Of a DNA stretch of 60,329 nt, positions 18,183-26,841 are shown one piece after another. The DNA comes from Bacteroidia bacterium (GTDB lineage: Bacteria; Bacteroidota; Bacteroidia; Flavobacteriales_D; Crocinitomicaceae), in NCBI GenBank assembly GCA_030427935.1, contig JAUICI010000004.1:1-60329 (forward strand), given 5' to 3'. The position numbers and the translations under genes are program-made. Position 1 is the stretch's first letter; each line of letters starts with the position of its first letter. Below the pieces are notes generated by a model. The model had not been told where the DNA came from. It made no database searches and saw only the letters and a list, made by a program, of their open reading frames with translations.

Positions 18183-20639
18183 ATGAGAAAAGAATTAGAA
18201 TTAATCGAAAAAATAGAAAATTACCTCCTTGGAAAAATGGATCCAAAAGCAAAAGCGGAATTCGAAAAAGAAATCCAAAACAACCCAGACCTCGCTCAAA
18301 AAGTAAATGCACAATCCAAAATTGTAGATGCCCTTCAAAATATGGTGCTCAAAGGGAAAGTGAAAAAGGGACGCACCCAATACAAACTCAAAAAAATTGG
18401 ACTTAAGGTACTCATCGGAATTGGTATTGCTGGAGCTATCACGACTGGAATCTTCGTGATGAACAACCAAGACGAAAAGTCCAATAATCAAGAAATCCAA
18501 AAATCCAACTATCAAAATGTTCTGAAGGAAGCCGATGGTGGCGAATTCGAGACCGAGTTAGACAACCAAATCTTCATCATCAATAATAGCCAAGACACGG
18601 TTGTAGAAACGGAAGATGGAATGGTCATCTATATCCCAGCAAACACATTTGATGTAGAAGGAAACTACGAATTATTAGTAAAAGAAGCCATTCAAGCAGA
18701 TGACATCATGAAAGCCGGATTACAAACATTCGATCAAGAAGGAAATTTGCTAGAAACTGGAGGTATGTTCCGAATTGAAGGGATCAAAAACAACCAAATC
18801 CTTTCTATGAATAAAGGGAAAGAGTTTACCGTGAATGTTCCGACCAACAATAAAAAAGGAGGAATGTCGCTTTACGATGGAGTGCGAAATAAAAAGGGTA
18901 ATATCGAGTGGGCGAATCCCAAAGAAATCGAAAACATCTTAACTCCAGTGGATATTCTAACTCTAGATTTCTACCCACCAAACTATGAAGACAGCTTGAA
19001 CGCCTGGGGGAAATCCACAGATAAAAAGTATAGAGATAGTTTGTATTATTCTTTTGCGGGGTTTTGTGATCAAGGAAATGGTGCTGATCAATTTGTTTCA
19101 AATAATTTGGACCTTGACTTAGGTTTAAACGATTCTATGATGTCTGCCGCAAAAGTTCAGCGGACTCCAATGCAAGGGTGGAAGAATAGACCATTCATGG
19201 AATATGAAGCAAATCCAAATTATAACATAACCTATACACTTTACACCGATTATACTTTTGAGATTAATGTTGGTGTTAGAGAAGGTGATAGAACAAAAAA
19301 CCGAATTATCAATGTTCAGACACAGGGTGGTGCTGAAATCATGATGGATATGAATACAGCAACAAAAAATCCACCTTATTATGTTAACCAATATACGTTC
19401 AGTGTTGCAAATGTTGAGCGTATAAAAATATATGGTTATTACCCAATGGGCACAATTATGAACAACCCCTCAGCCGACCTGAATTCTGTACCAGAACAAC
19501 AATTAACTGAAATCGTTATTCCACAGGTTGAAATAGGAATGGCGGACACAGCAATGGTTGCAGACACTTACTGCAATGTCCTCGATCCATCCAAAGTCAA
19601 AGCCATTTGGAATCGTAAATTCAATAAGACGAATTTGGCTACAAAAGAATTTGAAGAAAGAATGAAATACATCCACACTTCTTGTTCACCCAATATAATT
19701 GATGCTTATGTCAATGGATTAGAAAAGAATTTATGGGAATGTGATTCCATCGCTTACGCCGTTTCTGGAAATTCCAAGTTTGAAGAATTTAAAAACAGAA
19801 AAGACGGAAAAGTAAAATTGAATTCGAAAGCGCAGCAAAAATTCCAAGCCTATTTCGAGAAGAAATCATCGGCATACCAAGAAGAGGCAAAAGAAATTCG
19901 TGCAAATTATTACAAGAAACATCAAGAATTAAGAGAACAATTCCGAAGTGCTCAAAACAAAAATGAACAGGAAAATGTAACGCAATTGTATCAGCAAATG
20001 GAACAGGAAACCCAATACATGCTGAGAAATATTAAACCAACACCTCCTCAATCTTACACAGTTTCTGTTCCAAGTCCCGGATGGAAGAATATCGACCAAA
20101 AAGTGCGAGAAAAAGTCTGGGCAAGAGAAAGTGGAACCGTGACGGATGGTTTCAATACAGTAACATTAAGTTTTTCAAGTCAAACGTTCACTATCAATAA
20201 TCGAGAGCAATTTGATCGAATTAAATTCTATATGCTGCCCCAAGAAATCAATTCTTACATCCGAGTAAATGAAAAAGAAGGAAAATGGACCTACAAAACC
20301 AACGACGACATGAAATATGATTTGGTGGTGATTGCCTACGACGATCAAGGAAACATTTTCAGCTACCAAGAAAAAGTAGTCCGAGAAGGGAAAAATATCA
20401 GTATGAAAAAAGACAATATCAAAAACCTGAAAAGAAGTTTGAATAATACAGACATCAAAAATGAAGTCGATTTTATCCATTCGGATTTGGCTAATTTGAA
20501 GCGTGAACGAAAGTTTATAGATGACGCTCTTTTCAGAGGAAAAGTTCAGAATGTGATTTTCGCAAATTGTCTAGCAGGAGAAGATGGAGGCCCTAACCTC
20601 TTTGGAGCAGAAGAAATTAAGGATGAAGAACTTTGGTAA
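18183..20639 (+). CDS. Large membrane protein, candidate anti-sigma/sensor partner
   Basis: The 818-residue product begins with about 60 cytoplasmic residues (LLGKMDPKAKAEFEKEIQNN, typical of Bacteroidota anti-sigma N-termini), a charged linker, one membrane segment (about 72-94), and about 720 residues outside the cytoplasm. The outer part has beta-rich stretches, a Cys-containing segment around 460-520 and a coiled coil (about 550-625). I do not recognise a named family for it. Translational closeness to the sigma gene suggests it sequesters that factor and senses an envelope cue. Typical anti-sigma factors are 100-350 residues, so the outer domain is exceptionally large. Confidence 0.75.
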   Translation: MRKELELIEKIENYLLGKMDPKAKAEFEKEIQNNPDLAQKVNAQSKIVDALQNMVLKGKVKKGRTQYKLKKIGLKVLIGIGIAGAITTGIFVMNNQDEKSNNQEIQKSNYQNVLKEADGGEFETELDNQIFIINNSQDTVVETEDGMVIYIPANTFDVEGNYELLVKEAIQADDIMKAGLQTFDQEGNLLETGGMFRIEGIKNNQILSMNKGKEFTVNVPTNNKKGGMSLYDGVRNKKGNIEWANPKEIENILTPVDILTLDFYPPNYEDSLNAWGKSTDKKYRDSLYYSFAGFCDQGNGADQFVSNNLDLDLGLNDSMMSAAKVQRTPMQGWKNRPFMEYEANPNYNITYTLYTDYTFEINVGVREGDRTKNRIINVQTQGGAEIMMDMNTATKNPPYYVNQYTFSVANVERIKIYGYYPMGTIMNNPSADLNSVPEQQLTEIVIPQVEIGMADTAMVADTYCNVLDPSKVKAIWNRKFNKTNLATKEFEERMKYIHTSCSPNIIDAYVNGLEKNLWECDSIAYAVSGNSKFEEFKNRKDGKVKLNSKAQQKFQAYFEKKSSAYQEEAKEIRANYYKKHQELREQFRSAQNKNEQENVTQLYQQMEQETQYMLRNIKPTPPQSYTVSVPSPGWKNIDQKVREKVWARESGTVTDGFNTVTLSFSSQTFTINNREQFDRIKFYMLPQEINSYIRVNEKEGKWTYKTNDDMKYDLVVIAYDDQGNIFSYQEKVVREGKNISMKKDNIKNLKRSLNNTDIKNEVDFIHSDLANLKRERKFIDDALFRGKVQNVIFANCLAGEDGGPNLFGAEEIKDEELW

Positions 20640-20640
20640 A

Positions 20641-20700
20641 CACAAATGCGCTTCGAGCAATCCCGATGATAATCGGGAGACGAGGAGCAGTCGAAGTGTG
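20641..20700. repeat. Nested inverted repeat downstream of the anti-sigma-like gene
   Basis: Outer arms CTTCGA (20651-20656) and TCGAAG (20691-20696) enclose an inner 7-bp perfect stem TCCCGAT (20661-20667) with ATCGGGA (20672-20678). No T-run follows. It resembles dispersed REP-like elements more than a terminator. Confidence 0.7.
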
Positions 20701-20725
20701 ATGAGTTCAACCGAACACCCGTATT

Positions 20726-20757
20726 AAATAACCCGGGAATTCATTCCCGGGTTATTT
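20726..20757. repeat. 32-bp palindrome, copy 2
   Basis: Same 15-bp arms as the copy at 17511, with the 2-base spacer reading TC, so the copy is inverted relative to the first. It lies 86 bases past the anti-sigma-like gene. Confidence 0.95.
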
Positions 20758-20779
20758 GCCTTGAAATTCCTCCAATTTC

Positions 20780-20871
20780 GTCACTCGTAACTCCCCACTC
20801 CAACTTCGTTATACTTTTCGATAATTAATTGTTCATTACCTAATTGCACATTGTTCCTCGCACATTGTCAA
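20780..20871. repeat. Two adjacent short-word arrays upstream of the 20890 gene
   Basis: 20780-20800 is three 7-bp words GTCACTC, GTAACTC, CCCACTC, the inverse orientation of the GAGT words at 16313. 20826-20871 is a looser array of ATTGTTCATT, ATTGCACATTGTTC and GCACATTGTCAATT words bounded by TAATTG and CAATTA. No protein-coding frame is present. Confidence 0.65.
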
Positions 20872-20889
20872 TTATATTAAATTCGTAGT

Positions 20890-21786
20890 ATGAAAAAGTT
20901 TGTCCTGCTTCTAGTTCTGTCTCTTTTCATTGCAGCTGCACATGCGCAGAAAAGAGGACAATACAAGTACAAAAACCAAAGAAATCAGCATTTCTCAAAG
21001 CGGATGGATAGCCCCATTTATTCGGTTTCTCAGTCTCCTTGTAAACCTTGGGGCTTGCACATGTCTTTGGGGGCGACCTATACGTTCACCGATCTGAACC
21101 CAGATGAATTTAGTTCTGGAGCTGATACCGCAACGACTTTCAAGCATGATCCGGCAGGTAGATTGGGTTATTATTTTGACATTGGCTTATTGCACATCTT
21201 CAAAAAGAGAAATCCCATTGTACACTATTTTGATTGGGCTGTGGGGATTAAACACTTTGCAGGTCAGGAAGAGTTTAAAGGTGAAGTTAGAGACAATATC
21301 AACGACAATGTTTTAGGTTCTCAATATGGAAAGGGAAAATGGGATAATGGATATGTTTTTATTCGCGCCAATATTCACAATGTCATTCAAATTGGTAAAT
21401 GGAATTTTATTGATAACTCGATTGGTGTAAATGCCGATTATCAAATTTACGAGTACAAGCACAACAGACAATGGGAAGGCGACAATATTGAAACTGCCCC
21501 TCATTTTCAAGAGAAATTTGTGGCGAGTTTGCATTACCGCTTTGGATTCGGGATTAAATTGAAAGAAGGGATGTTCTTGGTTCCATTTGCGAAGATTCCA
21601 CTAATGAATTTCTATGAGTGGAATCAAGGAAAACCAACCATTAGATGGTTCGATTCCTGGTATATGCCGATTGTTGTTGGAGTCAAGTTTGCCATTCTTT
21701 GGAAGAAGGACCCGAATGATTGCCCTCCGGTTTATACAAATCCAGGTGATCAAAATAAATCAGACCAATTCCAACAGCAGAAATAG
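20890..21786 (+). CDS. Secreted protein, probable outer-membrane beta-barrel
   Basis: The 298-residue product has a signal peptide (cut after AAAHAQ, about residue 20), a basic region, then aromatic-rich alternating segments such as LGYYFDIGLLHIF, GYVFIRANIHNVIQIG and VASLHYRFGFGIKL, as expected for a beta-barrel. No family was recognised. It lies just before ftsX, but the gap is 53 bases and the upstream DNA is filled with repeats, so its promoter is unclear. Confidence 0.7.
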   Translation: MKKFVLLLVLSLFIAAAHAQKRGQYKYKNQRNQHFSKRMDSPIYSVSQSPCKPWGLHMSLGATYTFTDLNPDEFSSGADTATTFKHDPAGRLGYYFDIGLLHIFKKRNPIVHYFDWAVGIKHFAGQEEFKGEVRDNINDNVLGSQYGKGKWDNGYVFIRANIHNVIQIGKWNFIDNSIGVNADYQIYEYKHNRQWEGDNIETAPHFQEKFVASLHYRFGFGIKLKEGMFLVPFAKIPLMNFYEWNQGKPTIRWFDSWYMPIVVGVKFAILWKKDPNDCPPVYTNPGDQNKSDQFQQQK

Positions 21787-21839
21787 ATTAACAAAAATTG
21801 AATTTTTGGCAAGGATTAAAATTTTAAATTAGCATCTCC

Positions 21840-22724
21840 ATGCAAGAAGGATTAGATAAATACACCAGAAGAAGAGCTCAGACAGCTTACGTTTCAACCA
21901 TCGTAGGGATTTCTTTGGTTTTATTCATGCTGGGAATTGTAGCCATCTTCGGACTGGTAATTCAAAAACTTCAGAAACAAGTGAAGGAAAATTACCAGAT
22001 TGATCTTTTTTTCAGCGAAGAAGTGCCCAAAGCAGATATCAAAGTTATCGAAGCTGAAATCGACCAGATGGATTTTTCGGTAAAAGCCGAATATGTTTCT
22101 AGTGAAGAAGCTTGGGCAAAGATTCAAAATGAATTTGGCGAGAAAAGTCTGGATGTCATCGATGGAGAAATTCCAATCGAACCTTCCATTGCAATCACGA
22201 TTAGTGAAAACTACTTCAACTTGGACTCCATTCGAAGCATCGAAGCCAAAATGTTAGCCAAATACCCAAATGAAATTGTGGATGTCAATTATTCTGAAGA
22301 AGGTTTGGAAAGCACCAATGATAAGCTCTTCAAAACGACCTATTTCATTTTATTCATCGCCCTTTTGCTCTTGGTGATCTCGATTGCAATGATCAACAAT
22401 ACGATTCGTCTGGCACTCTACAGCAAACGATTTATCATCAAAACCATGCAGCTTGTAGGGGCTACGAATGGCTTTATCAACAGACCTATGATCGTCCAAG
22501 CAATCGTTCAAGGACTCATTTCATCTGTAATCGGCATGGCACTGCTTGTCGGACTTTTATATCTGATTCAGGTCTATTTACTAGATATTTCAAAATTATT
22601 AAACGTATATTTGTTCCTCCAAATTTATCTGGGAATCACAATTACAGGAATTTTAATCTCCGTAATTGCTACTTGGTTCGCCTTGAGAAAGTTCCTCAGA
22701 TTGAAATTGGAAGATTTATATTAA
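21840..22724 (+). CDS. ftsX: Cell-division protein FtsX (permease-like)
   Basis: FtsX is the four-helix membrane partner of the ATPase FtsE that activates cell-wall hydrolases at division. The 294-residue protein has a first membrane helix (about 22-42), a periplasmic loop domain (about 50-165), and three C-terminal helices (about 172-192, 222-245, 265-285) ending with the family's LRLKLEDLY-like tail. ftsE is not in the window, as is usual in Bacteroidota. First gene of a tight operon with DUF3098, uppP and truB. Confidence 0.93.
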   Translation: MQEGLDKYTRRRAQTAYVSTIVGISLVLFMLGIVAIFGLVIQKLQKQVKENYQIDLFFSEEVPKADIKVIEAEIDQMDFSVKAEYVSSEEAWAKIQNEFGEKSLDVIDGEIPIEPSIAITISENYFNLDSIRSIEAKMLAKYPNEIVDVNYSEEGLESTNDKLFKTTYFILFIALLLLVISIAMINNTIRLALYSKRFIIKTMQLVGATNGFINRPMIVQAIVQGLISSVIGMALLVGLLYLIQVYLLDISKLLNVYLFLQIYLGITITGILISVIATWFALRKFLRLKLEDLY

Positions 22725-22734
22725 ATACTGAACT

Positions 22735-23028
22735 ATGTCATCAAACAGTACTTTCGCATTCGACAAAGAGAACTACAAGTTTTTGTTTATCGGTATAGGA
22801 GCCGTGGTCCTAGGTTTTATTCTTATGATTGGTGGAGCTTCTACAGATCCAAATGAATTTAATGCTAAGGAATTGTACTCACATGTAAGAATTACTTTAG
22901 CTCCATTTTTAGTAATTGCTGGTTATGCTGTTGTGATTTACGCAATCATGAAAGGGAAAAAAGGTGCAAAATCAGTTCAGACTTCTGCTCCTTCTGAATC
23001 AAATAAAGAAGAGGCTAAAGAAGACTAA
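22735..23028 (+). CDS. DUF3098 small membrane protein
   Basis: A 97-residue protein with two membrane helices (about 15-34 and 58-79) and a hydrophilic Ser/Glu/Lys tail. FAFDKENYKFLFIGIG and LAPFLVIAGYAVVIYAIM match the DUF3098 family, found between ftsX and uppP across Bacteroidota. Its role is unknown; constant linkage suggests a link to division or undecaprenyl-phosphate recycling. It starts 10 bases after ftsX, and its stop TAA overlaps the uppP start ATG. Confidence 0.9.
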   Translation: MSSNSTFAFDKENYKFLFIGIGAVVLGFILMIGGASTDPNEFNAKELYSHVRITLAPFLVIAGYAVVIYAIMKGKKGAKSVQTSAPSESNKEEAKED

Positions 23029-23849
23029 TGGAAATCATCGAAGCTATAATCCTTGGAATCATTCAGGGATTATCCGAATTCTTACCCATAAGTTCATCAG
23101 GACATTTATTGCTTGGACAACATATCTTAGGTCAAAATACTGAAGGAAGTGTTCTGTTCATTATTACTGTGCATGCGGCTACCGCTTTGTCGACAATCGT
23201 GGTTTACCGGAAGGATTTGGCAAAGATCTTCCTAGATTTGATCACTTTTAGGTGGAATGATTCTTATAATTTCAGTTTATTTATTGTGATATCCATGGTT
23301 CCAGCTGCTTTGGTTGGATTCACTTTGGAAGACGTCATTGATGGTTTTCTGGAAGACCCCGCGAATCATTTTTCCCAGTTGGTTCTCGTTGGAATCTGTT
23401 TGTTCTTTACGGCTTTTGTACTCTTTATTTCTGAGACAGTCCGAGTAAAAAAAGGCATTCTGAATTACTGGAAATCCTTCGTTATTGGGGTTGCGCAGGC
23501 AGTAGCCATTCTCCCTGGTGTTTCCAGATCGGGTTCTACAATTGCAACATCTTTGTTACTGGGTGTGAATAAAAAGAAAGCAGCTAGATTTTCATTTTTG
23601 ATGGCGCTTCCCGTTATTCTGGGGGCAATGGCAAAGAAAGTTCTTGATCTTAATGATGGCACAACAACCATCTCTGGAAATGAAGGTCTTGGTCTTGTAT
23701 TTGGATTTATTGCTGCCTTTGTTTCTGGATATTTTGCCTGTACTTGGATGATTCGACTTGTTCGCAAATCCAAACTGAGATACTTTTCTTATTACTGTTT
23801 AGCAGCAGGAATTGGCGCTATCGTTCTCGCTTTTGTAAAATACGCCTAA
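23028..23849 (+). CDS. uppP: Undecaprenyl-diphosphatase
   Basis: UppP (BacA) dephosphorylates undecaprenyl pyrophosphate at the membrane to recycle the lipid carrier for peptidoglycan and other polymers, and can raise bacitracin tolerance. The 273-residue length is typical. Signatures are the N-terminal QGLSEFLPISSSGHLLL (catalytic Glu/His region) and PGVSRSGSTIATSLLLG, with about eight membrane segments. The start overlaps the DUF3098 stop and truB follows immediately. Confidence 0.97.
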   Translation: MEIIEAIILGIIQGLSEFLPISSSGHLLLGQHILGQNTEGSVLFIITVHAATALSTIVVYRKDLAKIFLDLITFRWNDSYNFSLFIVISMVPAALVGFTLEDVIDGFLEDPANHFSQLVLVGICLFFTAFVLFISETVRVKKGILNYWKSFVIGVAQAVAILPGVSRSGSTIATSLLLGVNKKKAARFSFLMALPVILGAMAKKVLDLNDGTTTISGNEGLGLVFGFIAAFVSGYFACTWMIRLVRKSKLRYFSYYCLAAGIGAIVLAFVKYA

Positions 23850-24596
23850 ATGGATTTTGAAAAAGGAGAAATTCTCTTAATTGATAAACCCTTCGAATGG
23901 ACATCTTTCGATGTAGTCAATAAACTCAGATGGGCCATCAAATCAAGACTAAAACAGAACCCACTCTTACTTGGTGAGAATCAATACGACATTAAGAAAC
24001 GAATCAAGAATTATAAAGTGGGTCATGCCGGAACTCTAGACCCATTAGCCACAGGACTATTGGTCATCTGCATAGGAAAAAAAACCAAGGAAATAGACGG
24101 ATTCATTGGTCAGGAAAAAGAATACACAGGCAAGTTTCTACTAGGTAAAACAACTCCCTCATACGATCTGGAAACAGCATTCAATTCTGAAAAATCAACC
24201 GAAGGAATTACTGAGGAAATGATGCAGGAAGCTGTCAAAAATCTGAGCGGAGAAATCCTTCAAGCAGCACCCATATTTTCAGCAAAATGGGTGGATGGAA
24301 AAAGAGCATACGACCTTGCAAGAGCCGGTGAAGAATTTGAAATGAAAAAGAATTTGGTTGAAATCACAACTTTCGAAATCGACTCTTCAACCTTCCCTGA
24401 AATCAACTTTCGAATTGTTTGCTCCAAAGGAACTTATATACGCTCCATTGCGCACGATTTTGGACAAGAATTAGGTTGTGGAGCCACTTTAATTGAATTA
24501 AGACGAACACGATCAGGAGCTTTTAAAATAGAGGACTCTAAAACCATTACCCAATGGACAGAAGAAATTCGTTCAACTTCGCTGAAGCTACGTTGA
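23850..24596 (+). CDS. truB: tRNA pseudouridine-55 synthase
   Basis: TruB makes the universal pseudouridine in the T-loop of tRNAs. The 248-residue protein has KVGHAGTLDPLATGLL with catalytic Asp64, the KEYTGKFLLG segment, and C-terminal CSKGTYIRSIAHDFG. It begins at the base after the uppP stop, consistent with translational coupling. Last gene of the ftsX operon. Confidence 0.97.
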   Translation: MDFEKGEILLIDKPFEWTSFDVVNKLRWAIKSRLKQNPLLLGENQYDIKKRIKNYKVGHAGTLDPLATGLLVICIGKKTKEIDGFIGQEKEYTGKFLLGKTTPSYDLETAFNSEKSTEGITEEMMQEAVKNLSGEILQAAPIFSAKWVDGKRAYDLARAGEEFEMKKNLVEITTFEIDSSTFPEINFRIVCSKGTYIRSIAHDFGQELGCGATLIELRRTRSGAFKIEDSKTITQWTEEIRSTSLKLR

Positions 24597-24621
24597 ATAA
24601 ATAATTCGTAATTTAAAAAAA

Positions 24622-25614
24622 CTATCCAAGCCCTATTAAGTCGCCAAAAATCATCATTCCGAGTCCTACAAGACCAAAAAAGAACATCCAGGAAGCAAAT
24701 TTCTCATTCTTCAGATAAACCAAATAGAAGGTCAGTAAAAATGTTAATGGAATCGTTAGGAAGGCAGTAAAATTAATGGCTTCAAGGTAAAAGAAGTTGA
24801 AGACCGTCCATAGAAGAATCCAAAAAGAAAAGTGAATAAAAACCTTCATGATCTTTTTATAGCGTAAACCCGCTTTCGCATATCTGGGCACGAGCATTAA
24901 AAGTGAAATCAAGGTGATCAGCATCAAAAAGGAGTAAAATACAATTTCATGAATCGCCCATTCCTTTTGCAGATTTACCTCAAATTTTAATTCCGAATAA
25001 TAATCCAGAAACTTGTCATTGGCAAACAAATAAGCATAGATAAGAACGTATATCAAAGGCACCAAAACGCCCAAAATTGCCAACAAAATCTCTCTTAAAT
25101 TAAATCCTTTTATTGATATTAAAACAAAAAGTACCGCCGGAAAAATCAAGATATTGGTGATGTAGAAAATAGACGATAAACCAATCAGAAAACCAAAATT
25201 GAAGACCAATGCTTTGGCACCCTCTTTTCGGTCGATTTGCAACAATTGTCGGAACCCAACAAGGACAAACAAATTTGAAACAATGATTGGATTGAAATAC
25301 AGTAAATCTTTATTGGATGAAATAATCAAAGCATACAAAAGTGCCGGCAAAAAGATGAATCTTTCGAAATACTCATATTTATTGAATATCGAATTAACCA
25401 AAAAGCTTCCGGCAGAAATAAATACAATGGACAAAATATAACTCAACCAAGTATTTTCATTAATCTGCTCAAACATTTGATTGATAAAAGGCAGTGAATT
25501 CTGAAATGAAGCTTGGGGTTCAATAAAAAAAGAATACGCCCACAAACCAGCTACAATAAAAGGGACACTTATTAGAGCAAGTGTATTGTAAGATTTGTAA
25601 AACCGAAGCAACAT
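24622..25614 (-). CDS. Multi-pass membrane protein, possibly DUF6427-like
   Basis: A 330-residue protein with about nine hydrophobic helices spread over its whole length and short loops; there is no signal peptide beyond the first helix. Motifs include LRFYKSYN at the start and EYFERFIFLPALLYAL. Position beside truB/uppP and overall character recall the DUF6427 family of flavobacteria, but this is a tentative match from memory. Convergent with truB, with a 25-base gap. Confidence 0.65.
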   Translation of the reverse strand: MLLRFYKSYNTLALISVPFIVAGLWAYSFFIEPQASFQNSLPFINQMFEQINENTWLSYILSIVFISAGSFLVNSIFNKYEYFERFIFLPALLYALIISSNKDLLYFNPIIVSNLFVLVGFRQLLQIDRKEGAKALVFNFGFLIGLSSIFYITNILIFPAVLFVLISIKGFNLREILLAILGVLVPLIYVLIYAYLFANDKFLDYYSELKFEVNLQKEWAIHEIVFYSFLMLITLISLLMLVPRYAKAGLRYKKIMKVFIHFSFWILLWTVFNFFYLEAINFTAFLTIPLTFLLTFYLVYLKNEKFASWMFFFGLVGLGMMIFGDLIGLG

Positions 25615-25703
25615 GTAACCAAAGATAGAAGTAAAAATTGTTTGAACTAGTTATAAATAACAGAAAAAACAGACAATAATTTTTTAAAAATGAATTTGAT
25701 TGC

Positions 25704-25711
25704 TATTTTTG
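25704..25711 (+). promoter_or_regulatory. Candidate -7 element for the 62-residue gene
   Basis: TATTTTTG fits TAnnTTTG. No good TTTG lies at the expected distance upstream. The ATG is 26 bases downstream. Confidence 0.4.
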
Positions 25712-25737
25712 ACCAATAACTATTAAAATTTACGATT

Positions 25738-25926
25738 ATGAGTCCGGAAGCAGTATGGGCATTAGGTGATTTTCTAGAGATGTTGTTAACACCTTTCGAT
25801 TGGTATTTCCTTTGGGATATGTTGAACATGCTTGTTGTTCTAGGAGGATTCGTTGGATTACTCATTTGGTTGAGACTTCAAGGTAAATACACTAAAAAAG
25901 CAAAAGAAGAAGGTGGAATCATGTAA
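25738..25926 (+). CDS. Conserved small membrane protein (62 residues)
   Basis: One strong membrane helix (about 29-46) lies between an N-terminal amphipathic stretch (LGDFLEMLLTPFDWYF) and a basic tail (RLQGKYTKKAKEEG). I recall similar small proteins in many Bacteroidota, with a Phe-Asp-Trp segment and a Leu-Arg-x-Gln-Gly-x-Tyr segment after the helix, but I know no function. It has its own candidate promoter and terminator, which supports it being real. Confidence 0.8.
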   Translation: MSPEAVWALGDFLEMLLTPFDWYFLWDMLNMLVVLGGFVGLLIWLRLQGKYTKKAKEEGGIM

Positions 25927-25952
25927 TTCCAATCTTCATTAAGATAATTGAA

Positions 25953-25979
25953 AAGGCTGCCAGAGGGTGGTCTTTTTTT
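25953..25979 (+). terminator. Terminator after the 62-residue gene
   Basis: AAGGCTGCC (25953-25961) pairs with GGTGGTCTT (25966-25974), nine pairs including three G-U, with loop AGAG and a following run of T. Confidence 0.75.
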
Positions 25980-25993
25980 GTTTTGAGGGGTAG

Positions 25994-26456
<463 letters not shown>

Positions 26457-26457
26457 T

Positions 26458-26811
26458 CTATGGCACAAAAGCCCCTTCAACATGCACCAAACTCTCTTCA
26501 TATTGATTCTTAATGATACCGATAACATCCAACCTAACTTCTAAATCTATTTCCCTTTCTTGGATAAAATGATTAGCAGCTTTAATGACTTGTTTTTGTT
26601 TTCCTCTGGATATGAGTTCTGGCGGTCCAAGTTTTGCCGTAGTTCTTGTTTTTACCTCAACAATGATTAACAAATCATCTTTTTTGCAGATGATGTCCAA
26701 TTCCAACTTTTTAAATCGGTAATTACGTTCTAGGATTTTATAATTATTCTTTTCTAAATAGGTAGCTGCGAGGTCTTCCCCCAGCTTTCCCAATTCAAGG
26801 TGCTTTGACAT
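26458..26811 (-). CDS. YraN/UPF0102 endonuclease-like protein
   Basis: The 117-residue protein matches the YraN family of PDDEXK-fold proteins: GEDLAATYL (Glu12), NYRFKKLELDII (Glu37, Asp39) and VEVKTR (Glu52, Lys54). The catalytic residues look intact. The family is nearly universal in bacteria but its function is uncertain; a Holliday-junction-resolvase-like role is a fold-based guess. Divergent from the next gene, with 30 bases between. Confidence 0.92.
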   Translation of the reverse strand: MSKHLELGKLGEDLAATYLEKNNYKILERNYRFKKLELDIICKKDDLLIIVEVKTRTTAKLGPPELISRGKQKQVIKAANHFIQEREIDLEVRLDVIGIIKNQYEESLVHVEGAFVP

Positions 26812-26841
26812 GATTTAAATGGTTTTGGTTATATTCGCACC

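Noticed and set aside
26458-26811. Confirmed nuclease
   Set aside because: YraN has a PDDEXK-like core, but activity is not established for the family; left as endonuclease-like.
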